Shown: in pieces, positions 32,344 through 40,615 of the stretch
How positions within the stretch are numbered: position 1 is the stretch's first letter
Layout of the letters: every line of letters starts with the position of its first letter
NCBI RefSeq assembly: GCF_002797815.1
Contig: NZ_PGFJ01000002.1
Span: 1,302,001-1,366,000, forward strand
DNA: 64,000 nucleotides
Reading direction: 5' to 3'
Source of the DNA: Mucilaginibacter auburnensis
GTDB taxonomy: Bacteria; Bacteroidota; Bacteroidia; Sphingobacteriales; Sphingobacteriaceae
Notes under the pieces: generated by a model
What the model was told of the DNA's origin: nothing
The model's input: only the letters and a program-made list of their open reading frames with translations
Databases searched by the model: none
Position numbers and translations under genes: made by a program

Positions 32344-33087
32344 ATGAAAAAAAACTTTTACCTGTTGCTTCCATTATTGTTGATTGCATTACCGTTTAGC
32401 GGATGCGATGTTGCACAACAAGCCGCTACCGCTGTTATCAATTCACAGGGACAACCCTCTACGCTGGAGATCACTACCGCTTTAAAACAAGCATTAGAGC
32501 AGGGCTCAACCAACAGTACTGCAGAGCTTTCGGCTGTTGACGGTTTTTTTGCTAATGCAGCCGTAAAAATATTATTCCCACCCGAAGCCCGAAAAGCTGA
32601 AAGTACACTACGCAGCATTGGTTTAGGTAAACTGGCTGATGATGTGATACTATCTCTTAACCGTGCTGCCGAAGATGCAGCCAAACAGGCTAAACCTATA
32701 TTTGTGAATGCGGTGAAGCAAATGACCTTGCAAGACGTTACCAACATTTTGTTTGGTAGCCAGGATGCAGCAACACAGTATTTTAAACGCACCACCACGC
32801 CCGATCTGTTAAGCAAATTTAAACCTGTTATACAGGTTAGTTTAAACAAAGTAGGCGCAACACGTTACTATACAGATGCTGTTAATGCTTACAATAAAAT
32901 ACCGTTGGTAACCAAGCTTAACCCTGATATTGCAGACTATGCTACGCAAAAAGCAATTGAAGGTGTGTTTTATGAAATTGCGCAGGAGGAATTAAAAATT
33001 CGTCAGAATATTAGCGCCCGCACTACGCCGTTAATGCAAAAGGTTTTTGCGTACGCCGAAAAAAATAAAAATGGCGGCAGACATTAA
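32344..33087 (+). CDS. DUF4197 lipoprotein
   Basis: 247 residues with a lipobox signal (PFSGC-D) and the DUF4197 core: EITTALKQALEQGSTN, FFANAAVKILFPPEARKAES, RAAEDAAKQAKPIFVNAVKQ, ILFGSQDAATQYFKRTT, and a C-terminal IADYATQKAIEGVFYEIAQEE. It is a helical periplasmic lipoprotein of unknown role. Its stop overlaps the convergent anti-sigma gene stop by 4 bases. It may be read through from pit. Confidence 0.88.
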   Translation: MKKNFYLLLPLLLIALPFSGCDVAQQAATAVINSQGQPSTLEITTALKQALEQGSTNSTAELSAVDGFFANAAVKILFPPEARKAESTLRSIGLGKLADDVILSLNRAAEDAAKQAKPIFVNAVKQMTLQDVTNILFGSQDAATQYFKRTTTPDLLSKFKPVIQVSLNKVGATRYYTDAVNAYNKIPLVTKLNPDIADYATQKAIEGVFYEIAQEELKIRQNISARTTPLMQKVFAYAEKNKNGGRH

Positions 33088-34322
33088 TTGCCTGCCTCTT
33101 TAAACTTAAGGGTAATTACTTTCTTTTCGTCTTTCTTGCCGTTACCTATCCATTCGGGACCATTTTTTATCAACTGAATAGCTTTCTGTCCCGCAGCATC
33201 GTCTCCGGCCTTATTGATCTGAAAGTTGCTCAACGTTCCGTCTTTTTCAACAGTGAAACTAACCCTATAGGTTCCTTTATTACCATCGGGAGAAACAGCG
33301 TTGGCATTAAGGTATTTTCGATAGTTCTCCCATCCGTTTTTTGGATGCGCACCACCCGTTTTGTCAACCGTTTTAACAACTACCACTTCACTCAATGAAG
33401 CATTTTCAGGTTCAAGTGCTACAATGTTTGGTTTAGCGTTTCCGTCAACATCTAACTTCTTAGTTTGGTAACCTATAAAATTATAAGTCAGGTTAGTATT
33501 ATTACTGTCGGCCTTTAACGTATAAGCGCCATCTGCACCGGTTACTGCAACTGTTCCTGTAGCTCCTGCTCTAACGGTCACACCGGCTAAAGGCGCGCCA
33601 TCTGAGGCGCTTACAACCTTTCCCTGTATTATCTTAGCAGATGCGGCAACTGGCGCACTCACAGCCCCAGCCTTATCTGCCCTGCGTTGCCTACCCATAG
33701 AAACCACAATAAGCTCGTTCAGGGGCACGGAATCTGTTTTAGAGCGTGATCTCATTGCCATTTCCTCTAACGTCCCTGTACCGGGTATACCGGAGGCCGA
33801 AGCAATTTCGGCTGTTTCGTCCGAAGATGCACCAACATCACTTTGTACATCCGCGTGTCTGTATGCTTTCTTAAAGCTTCGCGGTGAGCGTATAACAGCT
33901 TTAGGAATATTTACAGCTAATAGCGAGTCTTTATTAATGCTGATCTGCGGTTCAATAACCTGAGGTGAGGGCGCAACCGTAGTTTTATCAGGTGCATTGC
34001 CGGCAACCTGGGGTTGTATTACCGGCTGGCGCGAATTAAACAGCCAAACACCTACACCTAATACCGCAATAACAGATGCCGCAACCGCCAGACGACCTAG
34101 CGTAAAAACTTTGGCTTCCGGCCGTTCAATACGCTTTTGTAAGGTAACGTTAAGCTGTGCAGCAGCCTTGTCCTGATTACCGGCTGTTTCAAAACCCTCC
34201 AAGGCATCCATCAAAAAAGGATCGCCAAGAGCACGCCGTTCCAGCTCATGCATGGCACGGGCATCCAGCTTCCCTTCCAGATACTTTTTGATTTGCAATA
34301 TGTCGGCCTTGTTAGTATCCAC
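33084..34322 (-). CDS. anti-sigma factor-like protein with carboxypeptidase-regulatory and TonB-C-like domains
   Basis: 412 residues. A short cytoplasmic N-terminus (DILQIKKYLEGKLDARAMHELERRAL, resembling anti-sigma N-termini that read 'MxxxxHLExR') is followed by one membrane segment (LAVAASVIAVLGVGVWLF, about 78-96). Then come a linker, a carboxypeptidase-regulatory-like beta domain (GKVVSASDGAPLAGVTV to about 300), and a C-terminal TonB-like domain (YRVSFTVEKDGTLSNFQI). The upstream sigma gene overlaps it by 11 bases. The sigma-binding role is inferred from that position and N-terminal form. The external domains could read cell-envelope state. Confidence 0.8.
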   Translation of the reverse strand: MDTNKADILQIKKYLEGKLDARAMHELERRALGDPFLMDALEGFETAGNQDKAAAQLNVTLQKRIERPEAKVFTLGRLAVAASVIAVLGVGVWLFNSRQPVIQPQVAGNAPDKTTVAPSPQVIEPQISINKDSLLAVNIPKAVIRSPRSFKKAYRHADVQSDVGASSDETAEIASASGIPGTGTLEEMAMRSRSKTDSVPLNELIVVSMGRQRRADKAGAVSAPVAASAKIIQGKVVSASDGAPLAGVTVRAGATGTVAVTGADGAYTLKADSNNTNLTYNFIGYQTKKLDVDGNAKPNIVALEPENASLSEVVVVKTVDKTGGAHPKNGWENYRKYLNANAVSPDGNKGTYRVSFTVEKDGTLSNFQINKAGDDAAGQKAIQLIKNGPEWIGNGKKDEKKVITLKFKEAGN

Positions 34323-34884
34323 TCTTCTTTTCTAAACAAATCTTCAGGTTACGTTTACCGTTTTGTATATAGCTTTTCACTTCGTTAAGAGTAAAGCCTG
34401 TTAGCTCAGCAATTTCTTTGTAGCACTTCTGTTTCAAATAAAACAGATCAACACTTCGTTGTTGGGCGGGTATTAATTTATCCATGCATTTTTCCAAAGC
34501 GGTAAGCGCCTGTTCCCTGTTCTCATCATCAGGATGCAAAACGGGGTTAAATTCCATAAAGTCGTCCAGACCAATTGTTTCCATTTTTTTGCCGCTGCGT
34601 AATTGCATTAAACAATAATTGCGGGCCAGCACATACAACCAACTCCTGAACTGTTTTATGTCGTGCTGCTTTACCTTGGTTATCAACTCTTCAAAAATGC
34701 CCATAACAGCATCCTTCGAGAGTTCTTCGTCTTTTAAATATTTTAAACAAACACCATACACCAATTGCATGTACTTTTGGTAAAGCGTACCCAATACGGT
34801 CAGATCATCGCTTTTACGATATCGTTGTAGCAGTTCATCATCATCTGCGTCATCGGGTCTAACTGGCTTGGTAAAAAACTTCAC
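34312..34884 (-). CDS. ECF-type RNA polymerase sigma factor
   Basis: 190 residues. Region 2 (LYQKYMQLVYGVCLKYLKDEELSKDAVM with LYVLARNYCLMQLR) and region 4 (LIPAQQRSVDLFYLKQKCYKEIAELTGFTLNEVKSYIQNGKRNL) are intact. It overlaps the anti-sigma-like gene by 11 bases, so the two are translationally coupled. The gap upstream (34885-35023) is filled by a palindromic element, and no promoter consensus was recognised there, so autoregulation cannot be judged. Confidence 0.9.
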   Translation of the reverse strand: MKFFTKPVRPDDADDDELLQRYRKSDDLTVLGTLYQKYMQLVYGVCLKYLKDEELSKDAVMGIFEELITKVKQHDIKQFRSWLYVLARNYCLMQLRSGKKMETIGLDDFMEFNPVLHPDDENREQALTALEKCMDKLIPAQQRSVDLFYLKQKCYKEIAELTGFTLNEVKSYIQNGKRNLKICLEKKSGY

Positions 34885-34929
34885 GGATTGACAAATCTAA
34901 CCATGATTTTCATGATTAAAAGAATTTTT

Positions 34930-35023
34930 TTCGTCCGACTATGATTTGTAAGATTAATTGGATTATAGGAATGCTTTAATAATCATGGCGATCATTAAAT
35001 CCTATAAATCTTAGTTCAGACAA
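34930..35023. repeat. palindromic TCTGAACTAAG element, pentapeptide-sigma gap
   Basis: On the minus strand, directly after the TAA of the pentapeptide gene: TTGTCTGAACTAAGATTTAT and GGATTTAATGATCGCC. The diverged complement (CCTATAATCC, AATCTTACAAATCATAGTCGG) lies towards the sigma gene. About 94 bases with a central AT-rich part. Confidence 0.6.
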
Positions 35024-35590
35024 TTATACAATCTTCAAATTATACTTGTACAACAAACCCGGCAAGCTATGTGTAGCGAAAATGGCTTTGTTCAGGGTAT
35101 TCAGTTCCGGATCAATAATAAAATTATAAGAGGTGCTGAAGTTAACAGATGTCAAATTGCTTTGCCTGAACACCGTTTCCAACAGGTCGCATTCGTCAAA
35201 GACGGAGCCGCTAAGGTCGGCTTGGGTAAAGGTGGTTTCTTTAAGGGATGTTTTAATAAAATTAGTTTTAGGCATCTTCTTCCCCATAAAAGATGAGTAA
35301 TCTAAAATGCACGACCCAAATTGAACGCTGAATAGAAAATCATCGCAATGACTAAAATTTACACCCATTATTTTGCAATGCTTAAATAACGCACTGTTTA
35401 TAGCAGATCGGTCCCACTTCATCATGGAGAGATCGCAGTCTTCAAAAACACAATCAATAAACTTGCATTGAATAAATTGGCTATCCTTTAAATCGCACTT
35501 TTTAAACGTGCAGTTATTGAACTCAACGCTGCGGTTTAATTGTGCAGCAAAACTTTGGCTGGTAAATATTTTATCGTCGTGAATTTCCAT
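35024..35590 (-). CDS. pentapeptide-repeat protein
   Basis: 188 residues built of A(D/N)LxX-type pentapeptides from about residue 20 to 160: VEFNNCTFKKCDLKDSQFIQ, FIDCVFEDCDLSMMKW, TFTQADLSGSVFDECDLLET. It should form a right-handed quadrilateral beta helix, about seven coils. It resembles the Qnr/McbG-like pentapeptide family, but without evidence for gyrase protection here. The -7 box for this gene may be TATTTTTG in the tail of the pdhC terminator (35602-35609), 11 bases before the ATG. Confidence 0.85.
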   Translation of the reverse strand: MEIHDDKIFTSQSFAAQLNRSVEFNNCTFKKCDLKDSQFIQCKFIDCVFEDCDLSMMKWDRSAINSALFKHCKIMGVNFSHCDDFLFSVQFGSCILDYSSFMGKKMPKTNFIKTSLKETTFTQADLSGSVFDECDLLETVFRQSNLTSVNFSTSYNFIIDPELNTLNKAIFATHSLPGLLYKYNLKIV

Positions 35591-35601
35591 AATGCGCTAA
35601 A

Positions 35602-35634
35602 CAAAAATAGCGATGGGTTTTAAACCATCGCTAT
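35602..35634 (-). terminator. terminator after pdhC, overlapping a -7 box
   Basis: A 10-base perfect stem ATAGCGATGG / CCATCGCTAT (plus 35607-35616 and 35625-35634) with T-tract TATTTTTG on the minus strand. The T-tract is itself a perfect TAnnTTTG element placed upstream of the pentapeptide gene. Confidence 0.75.
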
Positions 35635-35668
35635 AATTTCTTATTTCTTGAATCTTAATTCTTGCTTC
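35635..35668. repeat. AAGCAAGAATTAAG word repeat flush with pdhC stop
   Basis: On the minus strand, immediately after the pdhC TAA: GAAGCAAGAATTAAGATTC, then AAGAAATAAG, running into the terminator stem. Same composite as after hflX. Confidence 0.6.
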
Positions 35669-37336
35669 TTATATAAGCAGTCTCACCGGCTCTTCTAACA
35701 ATGATTTCAGTGTTTGAAGGAATGCGGCAGCCAATGCGCCGTCAACAACACGGTGGTCACTGCTTAAAGTAACCTTCATTACGTTACCCGGAACAACCGC
35801 GCCATTTTTAACAACCGGAACAGCCTGGATACCGCTAACAGCTAAGATACAAGCATTTGGTGTATTAATGATAGCAGTAAACTCGTCAACGCCAAACATA
35901 CCTAAGTTAGATATGGTAAAAGTTGAACCTTCCATTTCGGCAGGCTGCAATTTTTTATTTTTTGATTTACCGGCCAGATCCTTAACCTCTAATGAAATAT
36001 GGGTTAATGATTTTCCATCAGCAAATTTAATAACCGGAACCAGTAAGCCTTCGTCAACAGCTACAGCAACGCCAATGTTTACGTGCTCGTTAGTACGGAT
36101 CTTATCGCCCTGGAATGATGAGTTAATAGCAGGGTGTTGTTTTAAGGCAACAGCGCAAGCTTTAACCACAAAATCATTAAATGATATTTTAACAGGAGCA
36201 ACAGCGTTGATTTTGTTACGCGCTTCAATAGCCTGATCCATGTCAATAGCCATGGTTACATAGAAATGCGGCGCGGTAAACAAGCTTTCGCTTAAGCGGC
36301 GGCTAATAGCCTTACGCATTTGTGTAACAGGGCGCTCGGTAAATTTCTCTTCGCCGGTAAAGGTTGGCAGGGTGATCGGCGCTTTCGCTTCTTTAGCCGG
36401 TGCGCCTTCCGCAGCTGGTTTACCTTCTGCAGATGCTGCTTTAGCAGGGGCTGCACCCGGTTTGTAATCTTCTATATCCTTTTTAACAATACGGCCACCT
36501 TCTGCAGATCCTTTAACCTCGTTCAGGTTGATACCTTTGTCTTTAGCCATTTTGCGGGCCAATGGAGAAGCTTTTACGCGGCTGTCGTCGCTGTCATCTG
36601 CAGAAGTTTCTTCGGATTGACCGGCTGTAGCAGCCTCTTTAGCTTCGCCACCTTCAACAGGTTTGGCTTCAGCGGCAGGAGCGTCGCCTGTATCTTGTAA
36701 CAGAGGGGTAATATCAGTACCTTCTTTACCTACAATAGCAATAATGCCGTTAACAGGGGCAGCTTCACCTTCTTTAGGGCCAATATATAATAAGGTACCA
36801 GCTTCGTAACCAACAACCTCCATTGTAGCCTTATCGGTTTCAACGTCAGCTAAAGAGTCGTCAGATTTCACCTTATCTCCAACTTTAAAGTTCCATTTAT
36901 TAATAACGCCCTCTGTCATGGTATCGCTCAAAGCGGGCATACGTATAACAGTGGCAGGTATGGTTGAAAGATCAACCTTGGCGGCCGGTGCAGGAGTGGC
37001 AGCCGGAGCTTTGTCTGCTTGTGCAGCAGGTTTTTCTTCTTTAGTTTCTGCCGGAGCGCTATTGCCACCTTCAGAAAGTAAAGCTTTATAATCTTCGCCT
37101 TCTTTACCAATTACGGCAATAACAGCATCAACAGGTGCGGCTTGCCCCTCTTCCATACCAATGTATAAAAGGGTACCATCCTGGTATGATTCAAAATCCA
37201 TAGTGGCTTTGTCAGTTTCTATCTCGGCCAACACATCGCCCGATTTTACCTTATCGCCAACTTTTTTATGCCATTTTGCTAAAACACCTTCTGTCATGGT
37301 GTCGCTCATTTTCGGCATTTTAACTACTTCGGCCAT
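35669..37336 (-). CDS. pdhC: pyruvate dehydrogenase E2, dihydrolipoamide acetyltransferase
   Basis: 555 residues: two lipoyl domains (about 1-80 and 130-210, lipoyl-Lys in ETDKATMDFES and ETDKATMEVVG) and Ala/Pro/Glu linkers. A subunit-binding domain follows (KASPLARKMAKDKGINL, GGRIVKKDIEDY). The catalytic domain ends in SDHRVVDG with His and Asp. It transfers acetyl groups to CoA in the PDH complex core. The E1 gene lies just upstream across a 136-base palindromic gap. Neither an E1-beta nor an E3 gene is adjacent. Confidence 0.94.
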   Translation of the reverse strand: MAEVVKMPKMSDTMTEGVLAKWHKKVGDKVKSGDVLAEIETDKATMDFESYQDGTLLYIGMEEGQAAPVDAVIAVIGKEGEDYKALLSEGGNSAPAETKEEKPAAQADKAPAATPAPAAKVDLSTIPATVIRMPALSDTMTEGVINKWNFKVGDKVKSDDSLADVETDKATMEVVGYEAGTLLYIGPKEGEAAPVNGIIAIVGKEGTDITPLLQDTGDAPAAEAKPVEGGEAKEAATAGQSEETSADDSDDSRVKASPLARKMAKDKGINLNEVKGSAEGGRIVKKDIEDYKPGAAPAKAASAEGKPAAEGAPAKEAKAPITLPTFTGEEKFTERPVTQMRKAISRRLSESLFTAPHFYVTMAIDMDQAIEARNKINAVAPVKISFNDFVVKACAVALKQHPAINSSFQGDKIRTNEHVNIGVAVAVDEGLLVPVIKFADGKSLTHISLEVKDLAGKSKNKKLQPAEMEGSTFTISNLGMFGVDEFTAIINTPNACILAVSGIQAVPVVKNGAVVPGNVMKVTLSSDHRVVDGALAAAFLQTLKSLLEEPVRLLI

Positions 37337-37472
37337 TATATTTAATTATTGATTTGTTGAATTATTGAATTCCTGGTTTCTATTAGCAAAAGTATTGAAC
37401 AATGATGTTTGATTTTAATAACTTGATTAAGTCAATAAATCAATAACTCATTAATTCAATAATTAACTAAAG
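37337..37472. repeat. inverted TTATTGAAT word-repeat element, pdhA-pdhC gap
   Basis: On the minus strand, 8 bases after pdhA TAA: TTAATTATTGAATTAATGAG and following TTATTGATTTATTGAC. Near the pdhC ATG is its complement (AATTCAATAATTCAACAAAT, then CAATAATTAAATAT). The arms could form an AT-rich stem of about 35 pairs around a 45-base centre. No reading frame. Confidence 0.6.
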
Positions 37473-38468
37473 TTAGTCTCTGATGTATGGATAGTCTTTT
37501 TGTACGTAAACATCTGTATAAAGCTCTGATGCTTCAGGCCATGGTGATTCTTCTGCAAACTTAACAGACTCATCTACCTCAGCTTTTATTTTAGCATCCA
37601 TTTCTTCAAACCATTTCTCGTCGGCATAACCATTTTTTTCAATGGCTGCTCTTACCGCCTCTATAGGGTCTTTAGCTTTGTAGCTTTCCAACTCTTCTTT
37701 AGTGCGATATTTCTGAGGATCAGACATGGAGTGACCTTTGTAACGGTAAGTACGCATTTCAAGGAAGGTTGGGCCTTCGCCTGAGCGTGCGCGCTGAGCG
37801 GCTTCGTCCATAGCGTTATGAACAGCTACCGGGTCCATACCGTCAACCGCTGACGATGGGATACCATAAGGTAAACCTAATTTATAAATATCGGTTTGTA
37901 TGGTAGTACGCTGTACCGAAGTACCCATAGCATAACCATTGTTCTCGCAAATAAATATAACAGGCAGTTTCCAAAGAGCCGCCATGTTAAATGTTTCGTT
38001 CAAAGCACCCTGACGCACTGCACCATCGCCCATGTAGCAAACGTTTACAAAATCAGTTCCTTTAAACTTTTCTGCAAATGCAATACCTGCACCCAACGGA
38101 ATTTGACCGCCTACTATACCATGACCGCCGTAAAAATGGTGCTCTTTACTGAACATGTGCATAGAGCCGCCTTTGCCTTTTGAGCATCCGGTTGCTTTAC
38201 CATAAAGTTCGGCCATTATAGCGTTTGAGCTTATGCCCTGAGCAAGTGCATGCGCGTGATCGCGGTATGCAGTGATCATACTATCGCCTTTTTTCAATAC
38301 AGACATGGCGCCTGCTAATACAGCTTCCTGACCTATATATAAATGGCAAAAGCCTCTGATTTTTTGCTGACCATAAAGTTGTCCTGCTTTCTCTTCGAAC
38401 CTACGCATTAACAGCATAGCTTCGTACCACATCAGATAGGTGTCTTTAGTTATTTCGATTGAACTCAT
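37473..38468 (-). CDS. pdhA: pyruvate dehydrogenase E1 component subunit alpha
   Basis: 331 residues. ThDP-binding core GDGAVRQGALNETFNMAALW (GDG...N motif), ICENNGYAMGTSVQR, and the phosphorylation-loop region YRYKGHSMSDPQKYRTK. The N-terminus (EITKDTYLMWYEAMLLMRRFEEK) is typical of E1-alpha of heterotetrameric complexes. It needs an E1-beta subunit that is not in the window. Downstream, on the same strand, is pdhC. It has a promoter at 38501-38531. Confidence 0.95.
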   Translation of the reverse strand: MSSIEITKDTYLMWYEAMLLMRRFEEKAGQLYGQQKIRGFCHLYIGQEAVLAGAMSVLKKGDSMITAYRDHAHALAQGISSNAIMAELYGKATGCSKGKGGSMHMFSKEHHFYGGHGIVGGQIPLGAGIAFAEKFKGTDFVNVCYMGDGAVRQGALNETFNMAALWKLPVIFICENNGYAMGTSVQRTTIQTDIYKLGLPYGIPSSAVDGMDPVAVHNAMDEAAQRARSGEGPTFLEMRTYRYKGHSMSDPQKYRTKEELESYKAKDPIEAVRAAIEKNGYADEKWFEEMDAKIKAEVDESVKFAEESPWPEASELYTDVYVQKDYPYIRD

Positions 38469-38500
38469 TTAATAAAATCCTCAGTTTGCAGATTAATGCG

Positions 38501-38531
38501 CAAATCTAATTATATATCCCAAAAAACCGAA
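38501..38531 (-). promoter_or_regulatory. promoter of pdhA
   Basis: On the minus strand TTCG-N19-TAGATTTG: perfect -7 box (38501-38508), exact 19-base spacer, weak -33. The predicted transcript start is about 30 bases before the ATG. It lies in the 375-base divergent gap 38469-38843, which otherwise holds no gene. Confidence 0.5.
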
Positions 38532-38740
38532 AATGGCGTGTAAAAAGATTGGCTTTTGATTGCTTAAACGTTTTAGTTTACAGTTGCATTATAATGACAA
38601 TTAAAATAACATTGAAAATGTGACCTATTGTTAGAAACTGATTAAAAACACTTGCGGCAAAAAACAAATGGGCCACTTTAACATTTTGGTATTTTAACAA
38701 GTGTGGAAAGTTATTTTTTTGTTAATAAGGCAATAAAGTG

Positions 38741-38771
38741 CTTGGTTTTTTGGAAAATATGAATAGTTTTG
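38741..38771 (+). promoter_or_regulatory. promoter of NlpC/P60 gene
   Basis: CTTG-N19-TAGTTTTG: perfect -7 box at 38764-38771, one-mismatch -33 at 38741-38744. The transcript would carry a leader of about 70 bases. Confidence 0.6.
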
Positions 38772-38843
38772 TGGGCAACCTGATCCGGAGTGTAGGATTT
38801 AATGAACAATATTCATTAAAAAAGTAAAGAAACAAAGGACTAA

Positions 38844-39413
38844 ATGAAGAAAACAATACTGGCAATAGCCCTATTTTTCAGCGTTTTAGCCGCTCAGGCG
38901 CAAACAAAAACCGTTCCAGCTCAGGCAACTGAAGCTCCTGAAGAGCAGGAGAGTTTAGCAAAAGATTATCTGTCGCAAATTATGGGTGTAGCGTTAAACG
39001 CCACATCTAATATGAAACTTTTTAGTTTTGTTTATGACTGGATAGGTACCCCCTATCGTTTTGGTGGCGGTACCAAAAAAGGAATTGATTGCTCTGGCTT
39101 CACCAAACAATTGTACGAGAAAGTTTTCAACCTGGATATAAAACGTAATTCACGCGATATTTTCAGCATGGTTAGCCCGGTGAAAAAAACAGACCTAAAA
39201 GAAGGCGATCTGGTTTTCTTTAAAATACACAGCCGCAGTATTTCGCACGTTGGTATTTATTTAGGTAATAACCGCTTTGCACACGCTTCGTCAAGGGGTG
39301 TTGCTGTTAGCAGTTTGGACGACAACTATTACAGCCGCTATTTTTACAAAGGTGGCAGATTATTAGCTTCCTTTAAAAAAGAATTGGAAATAACGGAAGA
39401 CCAGGCCCAATAA
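38844..39413 (+). CDS. secreted NlpC/P60 family peptidase (C40)
   Basis: 189 residues: signal peptide (KKTILAIALFFSVLAAQAQ), then an NlpC/P60 domain from about residue 60. Catalytic Cys lies in GIDCSGFTKQLY, His in SHVGIYLGNNRFAHASS, and the preceding YRFGGGT is typical. It should cleave peptide bonds in peptidoglycan stems (between D-Glu and the diamino acid) in the periplasm. A terminator follows at 39434-39466, so it is monocistronic. Confidence 0.92.
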   Translation: MKKTILAIALFFSVLAAQAQTKTVPAQATEAPEEQESLAKDYLSQIMGVALNATSNMKLFSFVYDWIGTPYRFGGGTKKGIDCSGFTKQLYEKVFNLDIKRNSRDIFSMVSPVKKTDLKEGDLVFFKIHSRSISHVGIYLGNNRFAHASSRGVAVSSLDDNYYSRYFYKGGRLLASFKKELEITEDQAQ

Positions 39414-39433
39414 AGCTTAGAAATTAAAATAAG

Positions 39434-39466
39434 ATCCTTTCACCTTAAAGTGGAAGGATTTTTTTT
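39434..39466 (+). terminator. intrinsic terminator after NlpC/P60 gene
   Basis: ATCCTTTCAC / GTGGAAGGAT stem (one T-G pair), 6-base loop, then eight T residues. Confidence 0.85.
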
Positions 39467-39472
39467 GCCCTT

Positions 39473-40609
39473 ATGATACGTTCCCCTAAAACCTTTGTTG
39501 CTTTCATCTCACTCTTATGTTGTCTGTTCGGTTGCGATTCAGATCAACAGCAGGAGCGGAAATCTGATAAAAAGATTACGCAACCCACACAACCTACGCC
39601 TGCAACTAAAAAGCCAATAATATCTGATGTAATAACAATTGCGGCCGTTGGTGATATAATGTTGGGTACCTCCTATCCTAATAACAGCACTTTGCCTCCA
39701 GATGGCGCTGTAAACAGCTTTCAATATGTAAGGAAGCATTTGCAAAATGCCGACCTGACATTTGGCAATCTGGAAGGTACACTATTAGATGGCGGACAGC
39801 CGGCAGCTTACAAACTGCACTTAAAAAGTAAGGCTTACCTGTTCAGGATGCCTACCAGTTACGGAAGTGTTTTGAAAGACGCAGGCTTTGATATAATAAG
39901 CATTGCCAATAATCACATAGGTGATTTTGGCGAGAAAGGCCGCGAGAGCACGGTAAAAACGTTAGACAATTCAGGAATACGCTACGCCGGGTTACTGGAA
40001 TATCCAACTACCGAGTTTACTATAAAAGGCGTTAAATATGGTTTCTGCGCTTTCGCGCCAAACAGCAACACTGTTCCACTGCTTGATATAAAAGGCGCAG
40101 GACAGATCATTGCCAATTTAAAGCAACGCTGCGATGTGGTGATTGTATCGTTTCACGGAGGAGCAGAGGGTGTGCAATTTGAACACGTAGCAAAGGCGTC
40201 TGAATCTTATTTTGGCGAACGCCGCGGTGATCTTCGTGCCTTTGCACATAATGCCATTGATAGTGGTGCAGATGTTATTTTAGGTCACGGACCGCATGTC
40301 AGCCGCGCTATGGAGATCTACAAAAACCGGTTAATAGCTTATAGTCTGGGAAATTTCTGCACCTACCGCTCGGTGAGTATTGCAGGGGTTACCGGCATAG
40401 CGCCGCTGCTAAAAGTAAACATAAACCGCAAAGGAGAATTTTTAAGCGGCAACATTATCTCGGTTAAACAAAGCCGCGAAAAACGAGTAGAACCGGATAC
40501 TGCACATAGGGCAGCGAAACGTATAAAGATGCTCTCTGCAACTGATTTCCCTGATAATTCGCTCGATATTTCTCCAACAGGTGTGTTAAGCAAGGCTGAC
40601 CAAAATTAG
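39473..40609 (+). CDS. CapA/YwtB family metallophosphatase-like lipoprotein
   Basis: 378 residues with lipobox (LFGC-D), a Lys/Gln/Pro-rich linker, and the PGA_cap domain: AVGDIMLGTSYP, FGNLEGTL, ISIANNHIGDFGEKG, VSFHGGAEG, ILGHGPHVSRAMEIYKNRLIAYSLGNF. These blocks bind metals as in calcineurin-like phosphoesterases. CapA members take part in poly-gamma-glutamate export; without other cap genes here the substrate is unknown. It is convergent with the response regulator (40616), 6 bases apart. Confidence 0.9.
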   Translation: MIRSPKTFVAFISLLCCLFGCDSDQQQERKSDKKITQPTQPTPATKKPIISDVITIAAVGDIMLGTSYPNNSTLPPDGAVNSFQYVRKHLQNADLTFGNLEGTLLDGGQPAAYKLHLKSKAYLFRMPTSYGSVLKDAGFDIISIANNHIGDFGEKGRESTVKTLDNSGIRYAGLLEYPTTEFTIKGVKYGFCAFAPNSNTVPLLDIKGAGQIIANLKQRCDVVIVSFHGGAEGVQFEHVAKASESYFGERRGDLRAFAHNAIDSGADVILGHGPHVSRAMEIYKNRLIAYSLGNFCTYRSVSIAGVTGIAPLLKVNINRKGEFLSGNIISVKQSREKRVEPDTAHRAAKRIKMLSATDFPDNSLDISPTGVLSKADQN

Positions 40610-40615
40610 GCAGGG

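Noticed and set aside
36320..36700. 126-residue plus-strand frame rich in Cys and Phe, opposite pdhC
   Set aside because: Antisense to the Ala/Pro/Glu linkers of E2; its composition (Cys, Phe, Arg) is that of a reversed Ala/Glu-rich coding sequence.
37337..37472. AT word repeat in the pdhA-pdhC gap as a replication origin or DnaA-box cluster
   Set aside because: The words resemble TTATTGA but do not match the TTATNCACA DnaA box. They form two inverted arms as at other gene junctions, and neither dnaA nor other origin genes are near.
38844..40609. NlpC/P60 and CapA genes as a capsule or defence island
   Set aside because: They are separated by a strong terminator, each has its own signal and common housekeeping homologues, and no capsule polymerase, transporter or defence gene is near.
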